NCBI GenBank assembly: GCA_017533795.1
Contig: JAFWIH010000009.1
Location: 1 to 64,000, forward strand
Origin: Clostridia bacterium
Lineage (GTDB): Bacteria > Bacillota > Clostridia > TANB77 > CAG-508
Direction of reading: 5' to 3'
Length of the DNA stretch: 64,000 nt
Positions 26,734-36,707 of the stretch are shown here, in pieces. The notes under the pieces are model-generated. The model was given only the letters and a program-made list of their open reading frames with translations. It was not told where the DNA came from and searched no databases. The translations under genes were made by a program, and so were the position numbers. Every line of letters starts with the position of its first letter. The first letter of the stretch is position 1.

Positions 26734-27897
26734 TTAAAAAAACAATCCTTTCTTTTTCACTGGAGGCTGCTCATTCATTGTTTTAGCTAGTTGATTTAAT
26801 AAAATACGTTGCTCTTGGGTTAGTTTTTTAGGTGTTTGTACTATAACAGTAAATATAAAATCTCCTTGTGCTGATGTATTAACAGACCTAAATCCTTTAC
26901 CTCTAATTGTGAACTTAGTTCCTGTTTGCGTTCCTTCAGGTATCCTATAAACTTCAGTTGTACCATCTACCATAGGTATTTTTAAGTCAGCTCCTAATGT
27001 TGCTTGTGTAATTGTTACAGGAATCTCACATAATACATTATTTCTATCTCTAGAATAAATTCTGTGTCTTTTTATTCTAAGTGTTATGTATAAATCCCCT
27101 CGCATTCCGCCTTTTTCGCCAGGTTCTCCTTCACCTCTTAGTACTACAGTTTGTCTATCTCCAATTCCTGCTGGTATTTTAACTTTAATTTTAGGCTGTT
27201 TTCTAACTTTTCCTTTTCCTCTACAAGTTTCACAAGGTTCTTTTATAACTTCACCTGTTCCATGACAATTATTACAAGTTCTAGTTGTTTGCATTTGTCC
27301 TAGTATAGTATTCTGCACCTGCCTTACTTGACCTGTACCATTGCATACTGAACACTTTGTAACAGAAGTCCCCGGTTTAGCACCTGTTCCATGACATGTA
27401 TCACAAGTATCATTTCTAGATATTGTAATTTCCTTTTCAACACCTAAGAATGCCTCTTCAAATGTAATGTCAAGGCCAACCTCAATATCTGCACCCTTTA
27501 TTGGACCATTTTTTTGCCTAGTGCTCCTTCCTCCACCAAATATCGAAGAGAAAATATCTCCTAGGTCTCCAAAATCCCCAAAGCCATCAAAGCCAGAGCT
27601 TGAATATGAATAATATCCGCCTTGACCACCAAATGGGCCACCGGCTCCACCGGCTCCACCAAATCCACCCTGAGGGCCATCATGTCCAAATGTATCATAC
27701 ATTTTTCTTTTTTGTGGGTCTGATAAGTTTTCATAAGCTTCATTTACTTCTTTAAACTTAGCTTCTGCTTCTTTTTTATTATCTGGATTTGCATCCGGAT
27801 GATATTTTTTTGCAAGTTTCCTATATGCTTTTTTTAATTCATCATCAGTTGCATTTTTACTTACACCTAAAACCTCGTAATAGTCTCTCTTTGCCAT
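26734..27897 (-). CDS. dnaJ: Chaperone DnaJ
   Basis: DnaJ (387 residues) is the Hsp40 partner of DnaK. The J-domain has the HPD motif ([11 protein letters not shown]), then a Gly/Phe-rich region (about 70-125), four CxxCxGxG zinc motifs (first at CDTCHGTG) and the C-terminal substrate-binding domains. I chose the ATG (MAKRDYYEV) because GGAGG precedes it by the usual distance; a GTG four codons upstream overlaps that site. Last gene of the hrcA operon. Confidence 0.97.
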   Translation of the reverse strand: MAKRDYYEVLGVSKNATDDELKKAYRKLAKKYHPDANPDNKKEAEAKFKEVNEAYENLSDPQKRKMYDTFGHDGPQGGFGGAGGAGGPFGGQGGYYSYSSSGFDGFGDFGDLGDIFSSIFGGGRSTRQKNGPIKGADIEVGLDITFEEAFLGVEKEITISRNDTCDTCHGTGAKPGTSVTKCSVCNGTGQVRQVQNTILGQMQTTRTCNNCHGTGEVIKEPCETCRGKGKVRKQPKIKVKIPAGIGDRQTVVLRGEGEPGEKGGMRGDLYITLRIKRHRIYSRDRNNVLCEIPVTITQATLGADLKIPMVDGTTEVYRIPEGTQTGTKFTIRGKGFRSVNTSAQGDFIFTVIVQTPKKLTQEQRILLNQLAKTMNEQPPVKKKGLFF

Positions 27898-27917
27898 TTT
27901 TTCCTCCACTTAAAGCT

Positions 27918-27939
27918 CGAGGTTGGAATTCCAACCTCG
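27918..27939. promoter_or_regulatory. 22-base perfect palindrome between dnaK and dnaJ
   Basis: CGAGGTTGGAA and its exact complement form an 11-bp stem in the dnaK-dnaJ gap. There is no strong T-run, so it may be an mRNA processing or stability element, or a weak attenuator. Confidence 0.55.
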
Positions 27940-27946
27940 CCTTCTT

Positions 27947-29821
<1,875 letters not shown>

Positions 29822-29872
29822 TTACTTCCTTTCTTTTGAGGGGTTACCTCGTGTTTTTATATATTTTTAAAA

Positions 29873-30316
29873 TTAATAACTAAATGGTAAACTATTTAAA
29901 TAAATTTCTTCATCATTATATACAGCAATTATTTTTGTTGATGCTCTAAATCCTCTTTTCCTTCTTATCTCAGTATTTTTACTTTTTTCTATATAATCTA
30001 TAGTATTTTTAATGTCTTGTTGACTAACTTCTGCTTTAAAAATTTTGTAGTTTTTTATAAAGCCAATCTTATAATAGTCAACTCTATAAAGGGTTCTACG
30101 ATCTATATCAAGAAAATAGCACAGTTCCGCGTTGTTTAGATTTTCTTCTTGCATGCTATCAGGGCTTACAGATATTTTATTATATACTACTTTTACTTTA
30201 ATTTCTGCATTTTTTTCTAAAATCTTTATTCTTATTGATTTAAGAAGAATTAAATAACCTATAAAAATAGTTATAATTATTAAAACTAAACTTATTATTT
30301 TTAATACTTTTTTCAT
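29873..30316 (-). CDS. Uncharacterised single-span membrane protein within the hrcA-dnaJ operon
   Basis: A 147-residue protein with one N-terminal membrane helix (MKKVLKIISLVLIIITIFIG and following hydrophobics, to about residue 27) and a basic, alpha/beta-looking remainder (ELCYFLDIDRRTLYRVDYYK, then RRKRGFRASTKIIAVY). I do not recognise a family. The ATG at 30316 is one base after the grpE stop (TAG-T-ATG), so it is co-translated with grpE; dnaK follows 57 bases later. The placement suggests expression with the heat-shock genes, but a chaperone role is only inference. Confidence 0.65.
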   Translation of the reverse strand: MKKVLKIISLVLIIITIFIGYLILLKSIRIKILEKNAEIKVKVVYNKISVSPDSMQEENLNNAELCYFLDIDRRTLYRVDYYKIGFIKNYKIFKAEVSQQDIKNTIDYIEKSKNTEIRRKRGFRASTKIIAVYNDEEIYLNSLPFSY

Positions 30317-30317
30317 A

Positions 30318-30842
30318 CTAGTTTGCCACAACTACCATAGAATGACGAATTACTCTAGTTCCAATCTTGTAGCCCTTTCTATATTCTTGAACTATTTCTT
30401 GAGGTCCTTTAGTATCATCTTGCACGCTGCTTACTGCTTCATGTAGATTTGGATCAAATGTTTCGCCAAGTGCTGGTATTTCTTGTACTCCTTTTGATGC
30501 TAGTACATCTTTAAACTGTTTAAGTACAAGTTCAACACCTTGTTTATAATTTTCATCCTGTGTTTCAACTTTTACGGCATTTTCTAGGTTGTCAATAACA
30601 GGTAGCATTACTTCAACTACATCACCTAAGATTGAATTATAAAGGTTTAGTCTTTCTTTACTACTTCTTTTTTTGTAATTTTCAAATTCAGCATATACTC
30701 TTTTAAACCTGTCATCTAATTCATCATATTCTGATTTAGGAACTACTTCCTCTTGTTTGGTTATTTTTTCATTTTCTACTTCTGTTTCTACTGCTTCATT
30801 TTCTAAGTTTTCATCTAGGACTTCATTTTCTTCATTCTCCAT
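30318..30842 (-). CDS. grpE: Nucleotide exchange factor GrpE
   Basis: GrpE (174 residues from the chosen start) releases ADP from DnaK. An acidic N-terminal stretch is followed by a long coiled coil (EYDELDDRFKRVYAEFENYK) and the C-terminal beta domain ending RKGYKIGTRVIRHSMVVVAN. I use the ATG at 30842, 7 bases after AGAGGG; two earlier in-frame ATGs are too close to or before the site. It overlaps the hrcA end by 11 bases. Confidence 0.95.
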   Translation of the reverse strand: MENEENEVLDENLENEAVETEVENEKITKQEEVVPKSEYDELDDRFKRVYAEFENYKKRSSKERLNLYNSILGDVVEVMLPVIDNLENAVKVETQDENYKQGVELVLKQFKDVLASKGVQEIPALGETFDPNLHEAVSSVQDDTKGPQEIVQEYRKGYKIGTRVIRHSMVVVAN

Positions 30843-31866
30843 TTTCATCCCTCTTTTCATTTAATTTTTTACTAACATATTTCATTACGGAGATTACTTT
30901 TGAATAGTCCATTCTTTTTGGTCCTATAATTCCTATTGTTCCTAAGTCTTTATCTCCAACTTTATGTTTAAATGTTACTATACTAAAGTCTTTTAATTCA
31001 TCTTTTTCATTTTCTTCACCAATATACACATTTATGTCTTGTGCAAATCCTGAATTCAACATATCTGACATTAGTTCTTTTGTGTCTAGTATGTTTATAA
31101 AATTTTTTGCAACTTCTAAGCTATTAAACTCAGGTAATTCAAATGACTTGTTTGCTCCTTCTAAGTATAGTGTTTCGTCTTCTGCTAATACTTTTTTTAT
31201 TTGCTCTATTATAGGTTTTATAACTTTTACACTATATGTCATTTCGTCAAATAAGTATTCTTCAAGTGGTCTATCTATTTTTTCAATTGGTTCACCTTTT
31301 AGTTTATTATTAAACATATAGTTTAATGTTTCTACCTGTTTTTCTGTAATATCTTCGTCAAATTTTATTATTGTCTCTTTTACCATTCCTGTATCTGTTA
31401 ATATTACAGCCATAAGCATTCTGTTTCCTAATAAAACAAATTTTATTTCTTTAATTATTTGATAACTAACACTTGGTCCAATTGATACTGTTGTATAATG
31501 AGTTACTTCTGATATAGTACTTGTTGCAATTTTTGTTAAGTCTTCAATTTCATTTACCTTTGTTTCAAGTTTTGAACTAATATATTTTATTTCCTCTAAA
31601 CTAATATCATCATCTTTTATCAACTCATCTACATATAATCTATATCCTTTTTCTGATGGTATTCTTCCAGACGAAGTATGTGTTTTTTCTAAGTATCCGC
31701 TTTTTTCTAAGCTTGCCATTTCATTTCTAATTGTTGCACTGCTGTAGTTTAACCCATAGTTTTCAACAATTGCTTTAGAACTTACTGGCTCTGCTGTATT
31801 TATGTATTCTTCTATTATGGCTTGTAAAACACGTTTTTTCCTATCGTCTATCAAAGTATTCACCAC
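30832..31866 (-). CDS. hrcA: Heat-inducible transcription repressor HrcA
   Basis: HrcA (344 residues) binds the CIRCE operator. The N-terminal winged helix contains YINTAEPVSSKAI and YSSATIRNEMASLEKSGYLEKTH-type recognition helices; the GAF-like domain and the NTLGTIGIIGPKRMDYSKVI-like ending (here DLGTIGIIGPKRMDYSKVI) follow. The start is one of two adjacent GTG codons after AAAGG. A CIRCE box lies 26 bases upstream, so it represses its own operon. Confidence 0.96.
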   Translation of the reverse strand: MVNTLIDDRKKRVLQAIIEEYINTAEPVSSKAIVENYGLNYSSATIRNEMASLEKSGYLEKTHTSSGRIPSEKGYRLYVDELIKDDDISLEEIKYISSKLETKVNEIEDLTKIATSTISEVTHYTTVSIGPSVSYQIIKEIKFVLLGNRMLMAVILTDTGMVKETIIKFDEDITEKQVETLNYMFNNKLKGEPIEKIDRPLEEYLFDEMTYSVKVIKPIIEQIKKVLAEDETLYLEGANKSFELPEFNSLEVAKNFINILDTKELMSDMLNSGFAQDINVYIGEENEKDELKDFSIVTFKHKVGDKDLGTIGIIGPKRMDYSKVISVMKYVSKKLNEKRDENGE

Positions 31867-31891
31867 CTTTTTATAGAATAAATATTTTATT

Positions 31892-31918
31892 TTAGCACTC
31901 TTTTAATCAGATTGCTAA
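31892..31918 (-). promoter_or_regulatory. CIRCE operator of the heat-shock operon
   Basis: Minus strand TTAGCAATC, 9-base spacer, GAGTGCTAA; one base differs from the canonical inverted repeat TTAGCACTC-N9-GAGTGCTAA. It lies just downstream of the promoter, where HrcA would block transcription. Confidence 0.95.
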
Positions 31919-31927
31919 TCTTTGTAT

Positions 31928-31956
31928 ATATTATAACCATTTTGTGCTACTGTCAA
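31928..31956 (-). promoter_or_regulatory. Predicted sigma-A promoter of hrcA
   Basis: Minus strand TTGACA (31951-31956) and, after 17 bases, TAATAT (31928-31933); an overlapping TATAAT sits 15 bases from the -35. Immediately followed by CIRCE. Confidence 0.75.
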
Positions 31957-31990
31957 TACTTTTTGCTAAAAATTCACAAAAAGGTCATAA

Positions 31991-32021
31991 AAAACTGGTA
32001 ACTATTAAATTACCAGCTTTT
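31991..32021 (-). terminator. Terminator of hemW
   Basis: AAAGCTGGTAA and TTACCAGTTTTTT pair on the minus strand, with a T-run. It separates hemW from the CIRCE-controlled operon. Confidence 0.7.
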
Positions 32022-32063
32022 GCTCATTTATTTTTGTCATTCAAGTCCAGCCTTTTGTCAATT

Positions 32064-33242
32064 TTACACAAATTCCATCCATACTTTATTTGCTAAATCT
32101 ATTCCTCTATTAGTAAGTCTTATACTATCTTCATCAACTGTTAATAATTTTTCTTTTGAAAGTTTATCTAGTTCATTTCTAAATAAATATAATGGATTTT
32201 GATTAAACTTATTTTTAAACTCTCTTATACTTATTCCATCTATAGTTCTTAAGCCTAGCATCATAAATTCTTTTTGCTTATCTTCTAAATTTTGAATCTC
32301 TTCTACAATACAATTTTTGTCATATTTACCCGCTTCTACATTTTCTATATACTTATTTAAGTCGGAGATATTTGAATACCTTTCTCCTTTCAAATAAGAT
32401 GATGCAGCAAGTCCTATACCTAAATACTCTTTTTGTTTCCAGCAGTTAACATTATGCCTAGATTCATATCCCGGCTTAGAAAAGTTAGAAATTTCATAAT
32501 GTTTGTAACCATGTAGTTCTAATGTATTTTTAACATACCAATACATTTGTCGCTCTGTATCTTCATCTGGCAACTTAGCCCTACCTTCTTGTACCATATT
32601 ATATAGTTTTGTATCTTCTTCTAAAATCAATGAATAAACAGAAATATGCTCAGGCTCTAAAGTAATTACTTGTTCTAAACTATCCTTTAAATCTACTATT
32701 GTTTGATTTGGTAATCCTAACATTAAGTCAATATTAATATTTTTAAAGCCTACTTCTCTAGCTAAACTATATGTTTCTAGAAATTGTTCAAAATTATGAA
32801 TTCTTCCTATTTCTTTTAATAAATTATTATTTGTACTTTGCAGTCCTAGGCTTAATCTATTTACTCCTGCTTCCATATAATCTTGTAATTTTTTTTCAGT
32901 TGCAGTTCCTGGATTTATTTCTATGGTTATTTCTATTTCACATTTGTTTAATTGATGATTTTCGCTTTGTTTTTTCCCTATCTCATTCATAAGTATTCCA
33001 ATTACATCTTTTATATACTTACTATCTATATAAGATGGCGTTCCTCCACCTATATAAACTGTAGTTATATCATAGCTATCATCTATTTTCCCAAGTTTAT
33101 ATAATAATTCTCGTCTTAGGCAATCCATATATTTTTCTTGAATTTCATCACAATCCGCAAAAGAGGTAAAGTCACAATAATAACATTTCTTTTTGCAAAA
33201 TGGTATGTGTATATATATGCCTAGCTCTTTATCATTCCCCAT
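32064..33242 (-). CDS. hemW: HemW-type radical SAM protein (heme chaperone)
   Basis: A 392-residue radical SAM protein. The cluster motif is C16xxxC20xxC23 in IPFCKKKCYYCDF. The residue two after Cys23 is Phe, so the fourth Cys typical of coproporphyrinogen dehydrogenase HemN is missing; this supports HemW, a heme-binding/insertion factor. The C-terminal HemN_C region is present. It lies just upstream of hrcA, as in many Firmicutes. It is often misannotated as coproporphyrinogen oxidase. Confidence 0.92.
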   Translation of the reverse strand: MGNDKELGIYIHIPFCKKKCYYCDFTSFADCDEIQEKYMDCLRRELLYKLGKIDDSYDITTVYIGGGTPSYIDSKYIKDVIGILMNEIGKKQSENHQLNKCEIEITIEINPGTATEKKLQDYMEAGVNRLSLGLQSTNNNLLKEIGRIHNFEQFLETYSLAREVGFKNINIDLMLGLPNQTIVDLKDSLEQVITLEPEHISVYSLILEEDTKLYNMVQEGRAKLPDEDTERQMYWYVKNTLELHGYKHYEISNFSKPGYESRHNVNCWKQKEYLGIGLAASSYLKGERYSNISDLNKYIENVEAGKYDKNCIVEEIQNLEDKQKEFMMLGLRTIDGISIREFKNKFNQNPLYLFRNELDKLSKEKLLTVDEDSIRLTNRGIDLANKVWMEFV

Positions 33243-33245
33243 AAC

Positions 33246-34130
33246 TTACTTTTTCAATTCCTCTGCTATTTCTATTATTTTTTTTAATCTATAATTTACT
33301 CCAGACTTTCCAATTGGTGTTTTTAAATATTTACCAAGTTCTGAAAGTGGACTGTCAGGATGCTCTAATCTTATTTGAGCTATCTCTTTTAAAGAATCCT
33401 CTAGTTTTTCATATTCTTTTACTTTTTTTAAGTACTCTATTGCCTCTATTTGTTCAACAGCAGCATTCATTGTTTTGTTCATATTAGCTGTTTCACAATT
33501 TACTAATCTATTTACCTTGTTATTCATATGTCTTACAACTCGCACTTCTTCAAATTTTAAAACACTACTATTTGCTCCAATAAAAGCTAAAAATTTTGAA
33601 ATTTCTTCTCCATCTTTTATATATAAAGAATATGAGTTTTTACTATCTAGAACTTTTAATTTTATTCCAGCATCTTCTAGTACACCAAGTACTAAATTTG
33701 AACTATTTTTAGTAGATAAAGCTATTTCTAAATGATATTTATTTTCTGGATTATTCATAGAGCCTGAACCCAAAAATATTCCTCTAACTAATGCTTTTAT
33801 ATATTCTTCATCATTTTCTATTTCCGAAATATATAATCTATTGTTCAATCTTGTACAATAGTCTATTCTATTTTGCTTAAATGTAATCATAAATGTTTTT
33901 CCTTGTAAATCTATTTGATAATCTAAAATATTCATATTGTTTAATAATTTTGAAAATCTATTAATGTTATATTCACTCTCTGTAGAAAACTTTATATTTT
34001 CATCTGCTACACTACAATTATTACTAATCAAATAGCCTATAAGCTCTGCTTGTACTTGTTCTTTATTTGCTAAATTGTTTAGTTTACTTAATTCCTCTTT
34101 TATCTCCGAAGAAAAAGACAATTTAATCAC
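33246..34130 (-). CDS. whiA: DNA-binding protein WhiA
   Basis: WhiA (294 residues) has an N-terminal LAGLIDADG-like domain (start LSFSSEIKEELSKL, with VRGIFLGSGSMNNPE in the middle) and a C-terminal helix-turn-helix (LSELGKYLKTPIGKSGVNYRLKK-type segment). In Firmicutes it influences chromosome segregation and cell division; in Actinobacteria sporulation. It overlaps the 3' end of prmC by 8 bases and precedes hemW by 3 bases, so these are co-transcribed. Confidence 0.94.
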   Translation of the reverse strand: MIKLSFSSEIKEELSKLNNLANKEQVQAELIGYLISNNCSVADENIKFSTESEYNINRFSKLLNNMNILDYQIDLQGKTFMITFKQNRIDYCTRLNNRLYISEIENDEEYIKALVRGIFLGSGSMNNPENKYHLEIALSTKNSSNLVLGVLEDAGIKLKVLDSKNSYSLYIKDGEEISKFLAFIGANSSVLKFEEVRVVRHMNNKVNRLVNCETANMNKTMNAAVEQIEAIEYLKKVKEYEKLEDSLKEIAQIRLEHPDSPLSELGKYLKTPIGKSGVNYRLKKIIEIAEELKK

Positions 34131-34971
34131 CTACTCTTGTTACTATTATTCTGTCATTTCCATATAAATCTTTTTTGCAGTATGTATTGCTATATCTTTT
34201 TTCATAGTCTAGTATATCTAAAACTAGTTCTTTTTGATCATATCCAATTTCCATACATAAGTATCCATTGTATTTAAGATAATCATATGCTTTACTTGAA
34301 ATTTTTCTGTAAAAATCAAGTCCATCTATTCCCCCATCTAATGCCATTTTAGGTTCATTCTGTACATCTTTTTGTAAAGATTTTATTTCGTCTCTTTTTA
34401 TATATGGTGGATTTGTTACTATTATATCAAATTTCATTTTTGGAATTCTGTCAAATAAATTAGATTCTATAAATACTATTCTATCTTCTACGCCATTTGT
34501 TTTAGCGTTTTTTTGTGCAATTGTAATTGCATTTTTACTTATATCTGATGCAAATAGCTTTGCGTTTGAAGCATATTTTGCAATTGATACAGCTATTGCT
34601 CCACTTCCTGTACATAAATCTAAAATATTAGGTCTAGTAAGTCTTTTAGTAATTTCAAGGACCTCTTCAACTAATATTTCTGTATCTGGTCTAGGTATAA
34701 GGACATCTTCATTTACGAAAAAATTCATTTTCATAAATTCTTGACTTTGAGTAATATGTTGCAACGGTGTTCCTGCAATTAGTCTTTCAACACTTTGAAT
34801 GTATCTTTCTTCTTGATATTTTGTAACATTTTCTTTATCATAAATTATTAAATACTCTCTTGGTTTATTAAGTGTATATTGCATAAGAATCCTTGCCTTT
34901 AAAATAGGTTGTTCTATTTTTGCATCTTTTAATTTGTATACAGCTCTATTTAAAAGTTCTTTTATTATCAT
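34123..34971 (-). CDS. prmC: Release factor glutamine methyltransferase PrmC
   Basis: PrmC (282 residues) methylates the GGQ glutamine of release factors. The SAM motif ILDLCTGSGAIAVSIA and catalytic FDIIVTNPPYIKRDE (NPPY) are clear; the N-terminal helical domain is complete. No prfA lies beside it, unlike many genomes. It overlaps whiA. The probable 6S RNA gene lies about 90 bases upstream. Confidence 0.95.
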   Translation of the reverse strand: MIIKELLNRAVYKLKDAKIEQPILKARILMQYTLNKPREYLIIYDKENVTKYQEERYIQSVERLIAGTPLQHITQSQEFMKMNFFVNEDVLIPRPDTEILVEEVLEITKRLTRPNILDLCTGSGAIAVSIAKYASNAKLFASDISKNAITIAQKNAKTNGVEDRIVFIESNLFDRIPKMKFDIIVTNPPYIKRDEIKSLQKDVQNEPKMALDGGIDGLDFYRKISSKAYDYLKYNGYLCMEIGYDQKELVLDILDYEKRYSNTYCKKDLYGNDRIIVTRVGD

Positions 34972-35059
34972 ATTTACTCACATCCTTTCTTTTTCGCCAT
35001 AATTATATCATAACTATTGTATTGATACAACAAAAAGCGCTTATTCAAGCACAAAAAAA

Positions 35060-35249
35060 GTACCCCACTTGGCCGTAAGACGAGTAAGAATTTTTAAGGA
35101 CCTGCTCCTAAAAACAGGTGGGTGCCTACCTGAATACTCATGGGCTTCTTACTATATACTGTAAGCATGCACGCCATATTCATGAGTTCGGCCCCTCTTA
35201 AATGTGTGTTGGTTCTAAAAATTCTGTCCATACAAACTTTGCAGGGTAC
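35060..35249 (-). ncRNA. ssrS: Probable 6S RNA
   Basis: A 190-base segment that folds into one long rod. The ends GTACCC and GGGTAC pair, then AGAATTTTTA with TAAAAATTCT, then ACTCATG with CATGAGT, and a distal CTTAC/GTAAG hairpin. Between the second and third helix is a large open bubble with a small CAGGTAGG/CCCACCTG hairpin on the 3' side, the form expected of 6S RNA, which mimics an open promoter and binds sigma-A RNA polymerase. A run of seven T follows (35053-35059). SRP RNA, tmRNA and RNase P do not fit. Identity is by structure, not by alignment. Confidence 0.72.
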
Positions 35250-35327
35250 TTATTTATAAGTATAAATTTATGTTTTTTTTATTAAATTAATATTATCATA
35301 ACTGCTATATAAATGCAAGTATTTTTA

Positions 35328-36578
35328 CTAATTATTTTTGATATTTTTTATAATATTTTGAACTTTATTGATATATAATTCTCGACAATTTTCTACATTG
35401 CCATTTTTATATTCTTGCATATACTCCATTATTATTTTTGCTAACATTATAAAGTCTTTTTCTTTCCATCCTTTAGTAGTCATTGCAGGTGTTCCAATTC
35501 TTATTCCTGATGATTTTAGTGGAGGTAATTCATCATTTGGAGTTTGGTTTTTATTTACAGTAATGTGAATTTTATCTAGTTCCTCCTCTGCTTCTTTTCC
35601 TGTAATTCCTATTGAATTATATACATCTAAAACAAACATATGATTATCTGTTCCACCTGATATAACCTTCCATCCTTCTTTTATAAATTCTTCTGAAAAT
35701 GCTTTTGCATTTTTTACTATTTGATTCGCATATTCCTTAAATTCCGATTTTGCAGCTTCTTCAAAGCATATTCCCTTTGCTGCAATTATATGTTCTAGTG
35801 GTCCACCCTGTATTCCTGGAAAAACAGCTCTATTTATTTTTTTTATTATATCTTCCGAATTTGTTAAAATTAGTCCACCACGTGGTCCACGTAAAGTTTT
35901 ATGTGTTGTAGAAGTTACAACATCTGCATATGGAAATGGGCTTGGATGAACTCCTCCTGCAATTAGTCCTGCAACATGTGCCATGTCTACCATATAATAA
36001 GGTTTTTCACCATTATTAGATTTAGCATACTCCTCAATAATATCCGCAAATATTTTATAATCTATTATCCTTGAATAAGAACTTGCTCCAACAATTACCA
36101 TTTGGGGATTATGTTCATACAAAAGATTTTTGAAGTTATCATAATTTATTATTCCATTCTCATCTACACCGTAAGAAACAATATTATAATCTTGTCCAGA
36201 AAAACTCATTTTATGTCCATGTGTTAAATGACCTCCTGAACCTAAATCCATTCCCATAACAGTATCCCCTGTATTTATTAATGCTCTGTATACTGCCTGA
36301 TTTGCTGAACTACCGCAGTGAGGTTGAACATTTGCATATTTACAATTAAATAGTTTGCATACATCTTCTATTGCTTTTGTTTCAATCATGTCTATGAATT
36401 CACACCCGCCATAATATCTTTTACCTGAATAACCTTCTGCATATTTATTAGTTAATATACTCCCAGCTGCATTTAATACTCTCTTGCTTGGAAAATTCTC
36501 TGATGCTATTAGTTCTACATTATGATCTTGTCTATTTTGTTCTAGTTTTATTATTTCCTCATATGTTTCTTTTATCAT
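35328..36578 (-). CDS. glyA: Serine hydroxymethyltransferase
   Basis: GlyA (416 residues) converts serine and tetrahydrofolate to glycine and methylene-THF. N-terminal VELIASENFPSKRV, YAEGYSGKRYYGG, the PLP lysine in STTHKTLRGPRGG and the C-terminal SSGIRIGTPAMTTKGWKE are all present. GGAGGG precedes the start. Transcribed alone, divergent from the P-type ATPase. Confidence 0.97.
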   Translation of the reverse strand: MIKETYEEIIKLEQNRQDHNVELIASENFPSKRVLNAAGSILTNKYAEGYSGKRYYGGCEFIDMIETKAIEDVCKLFNCKYANVQPHCGSSANQAVYRALINTGDTVMGMDLGSGGHLTHGHKMSFSGQDYNIVSYGVDENGIINYDNFKNLLYEHNPQMVIVGASSYSRIIDYKIFADIIEEYAKSNNGEKPYYMVDMAHVAGLIAGGVHPSPFPYADVVTSTTHKTLRGPRGGLILTNSEDIIKKINRAVFPGIQGGPLEHIIAAKGICFEEAAKSEFKEYANQIVKNAKAFSEEFIKEGWKVISGGTDNHMFVLDVYNSIGITGKEAEEELDKIHITVNKNQTPNDELPPLKSSGIRIGTPAMTTKGWKEKDFIMLAKIIMEYMQEYKNGNVENCRELYINKVQNIIKNIKNN

Positions 36579-36707
36579 AAGAACATCCCTCCTTTTTTTA
36601 TTAAACTTATTATATATTTTTTAATAAAAAATGCAATATAATGTTTAAAAATAAATTTATAGTGATATAATGTTTACAAATTACAAAAGATGGAGGTTTA
36701 AATACAT

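Noticed and set aside
32064..33242. Oxygen-independent coproporphyrinogen oxidase HemN
   Set aside because: The fourth cysteine of the HemN motif is missing (CxxxCxxCDF), which fits HemW.
35060..35249. SRP RNA, tmRNA or a riboswitch upstream of prmC
   Set aside because: No GNAR-type tetraloop pair of SRP Alu/S domains, no tRNA-like CCA end and no match to a known riboswitch core; the long rod with an open bubble fits 6S RNA better.
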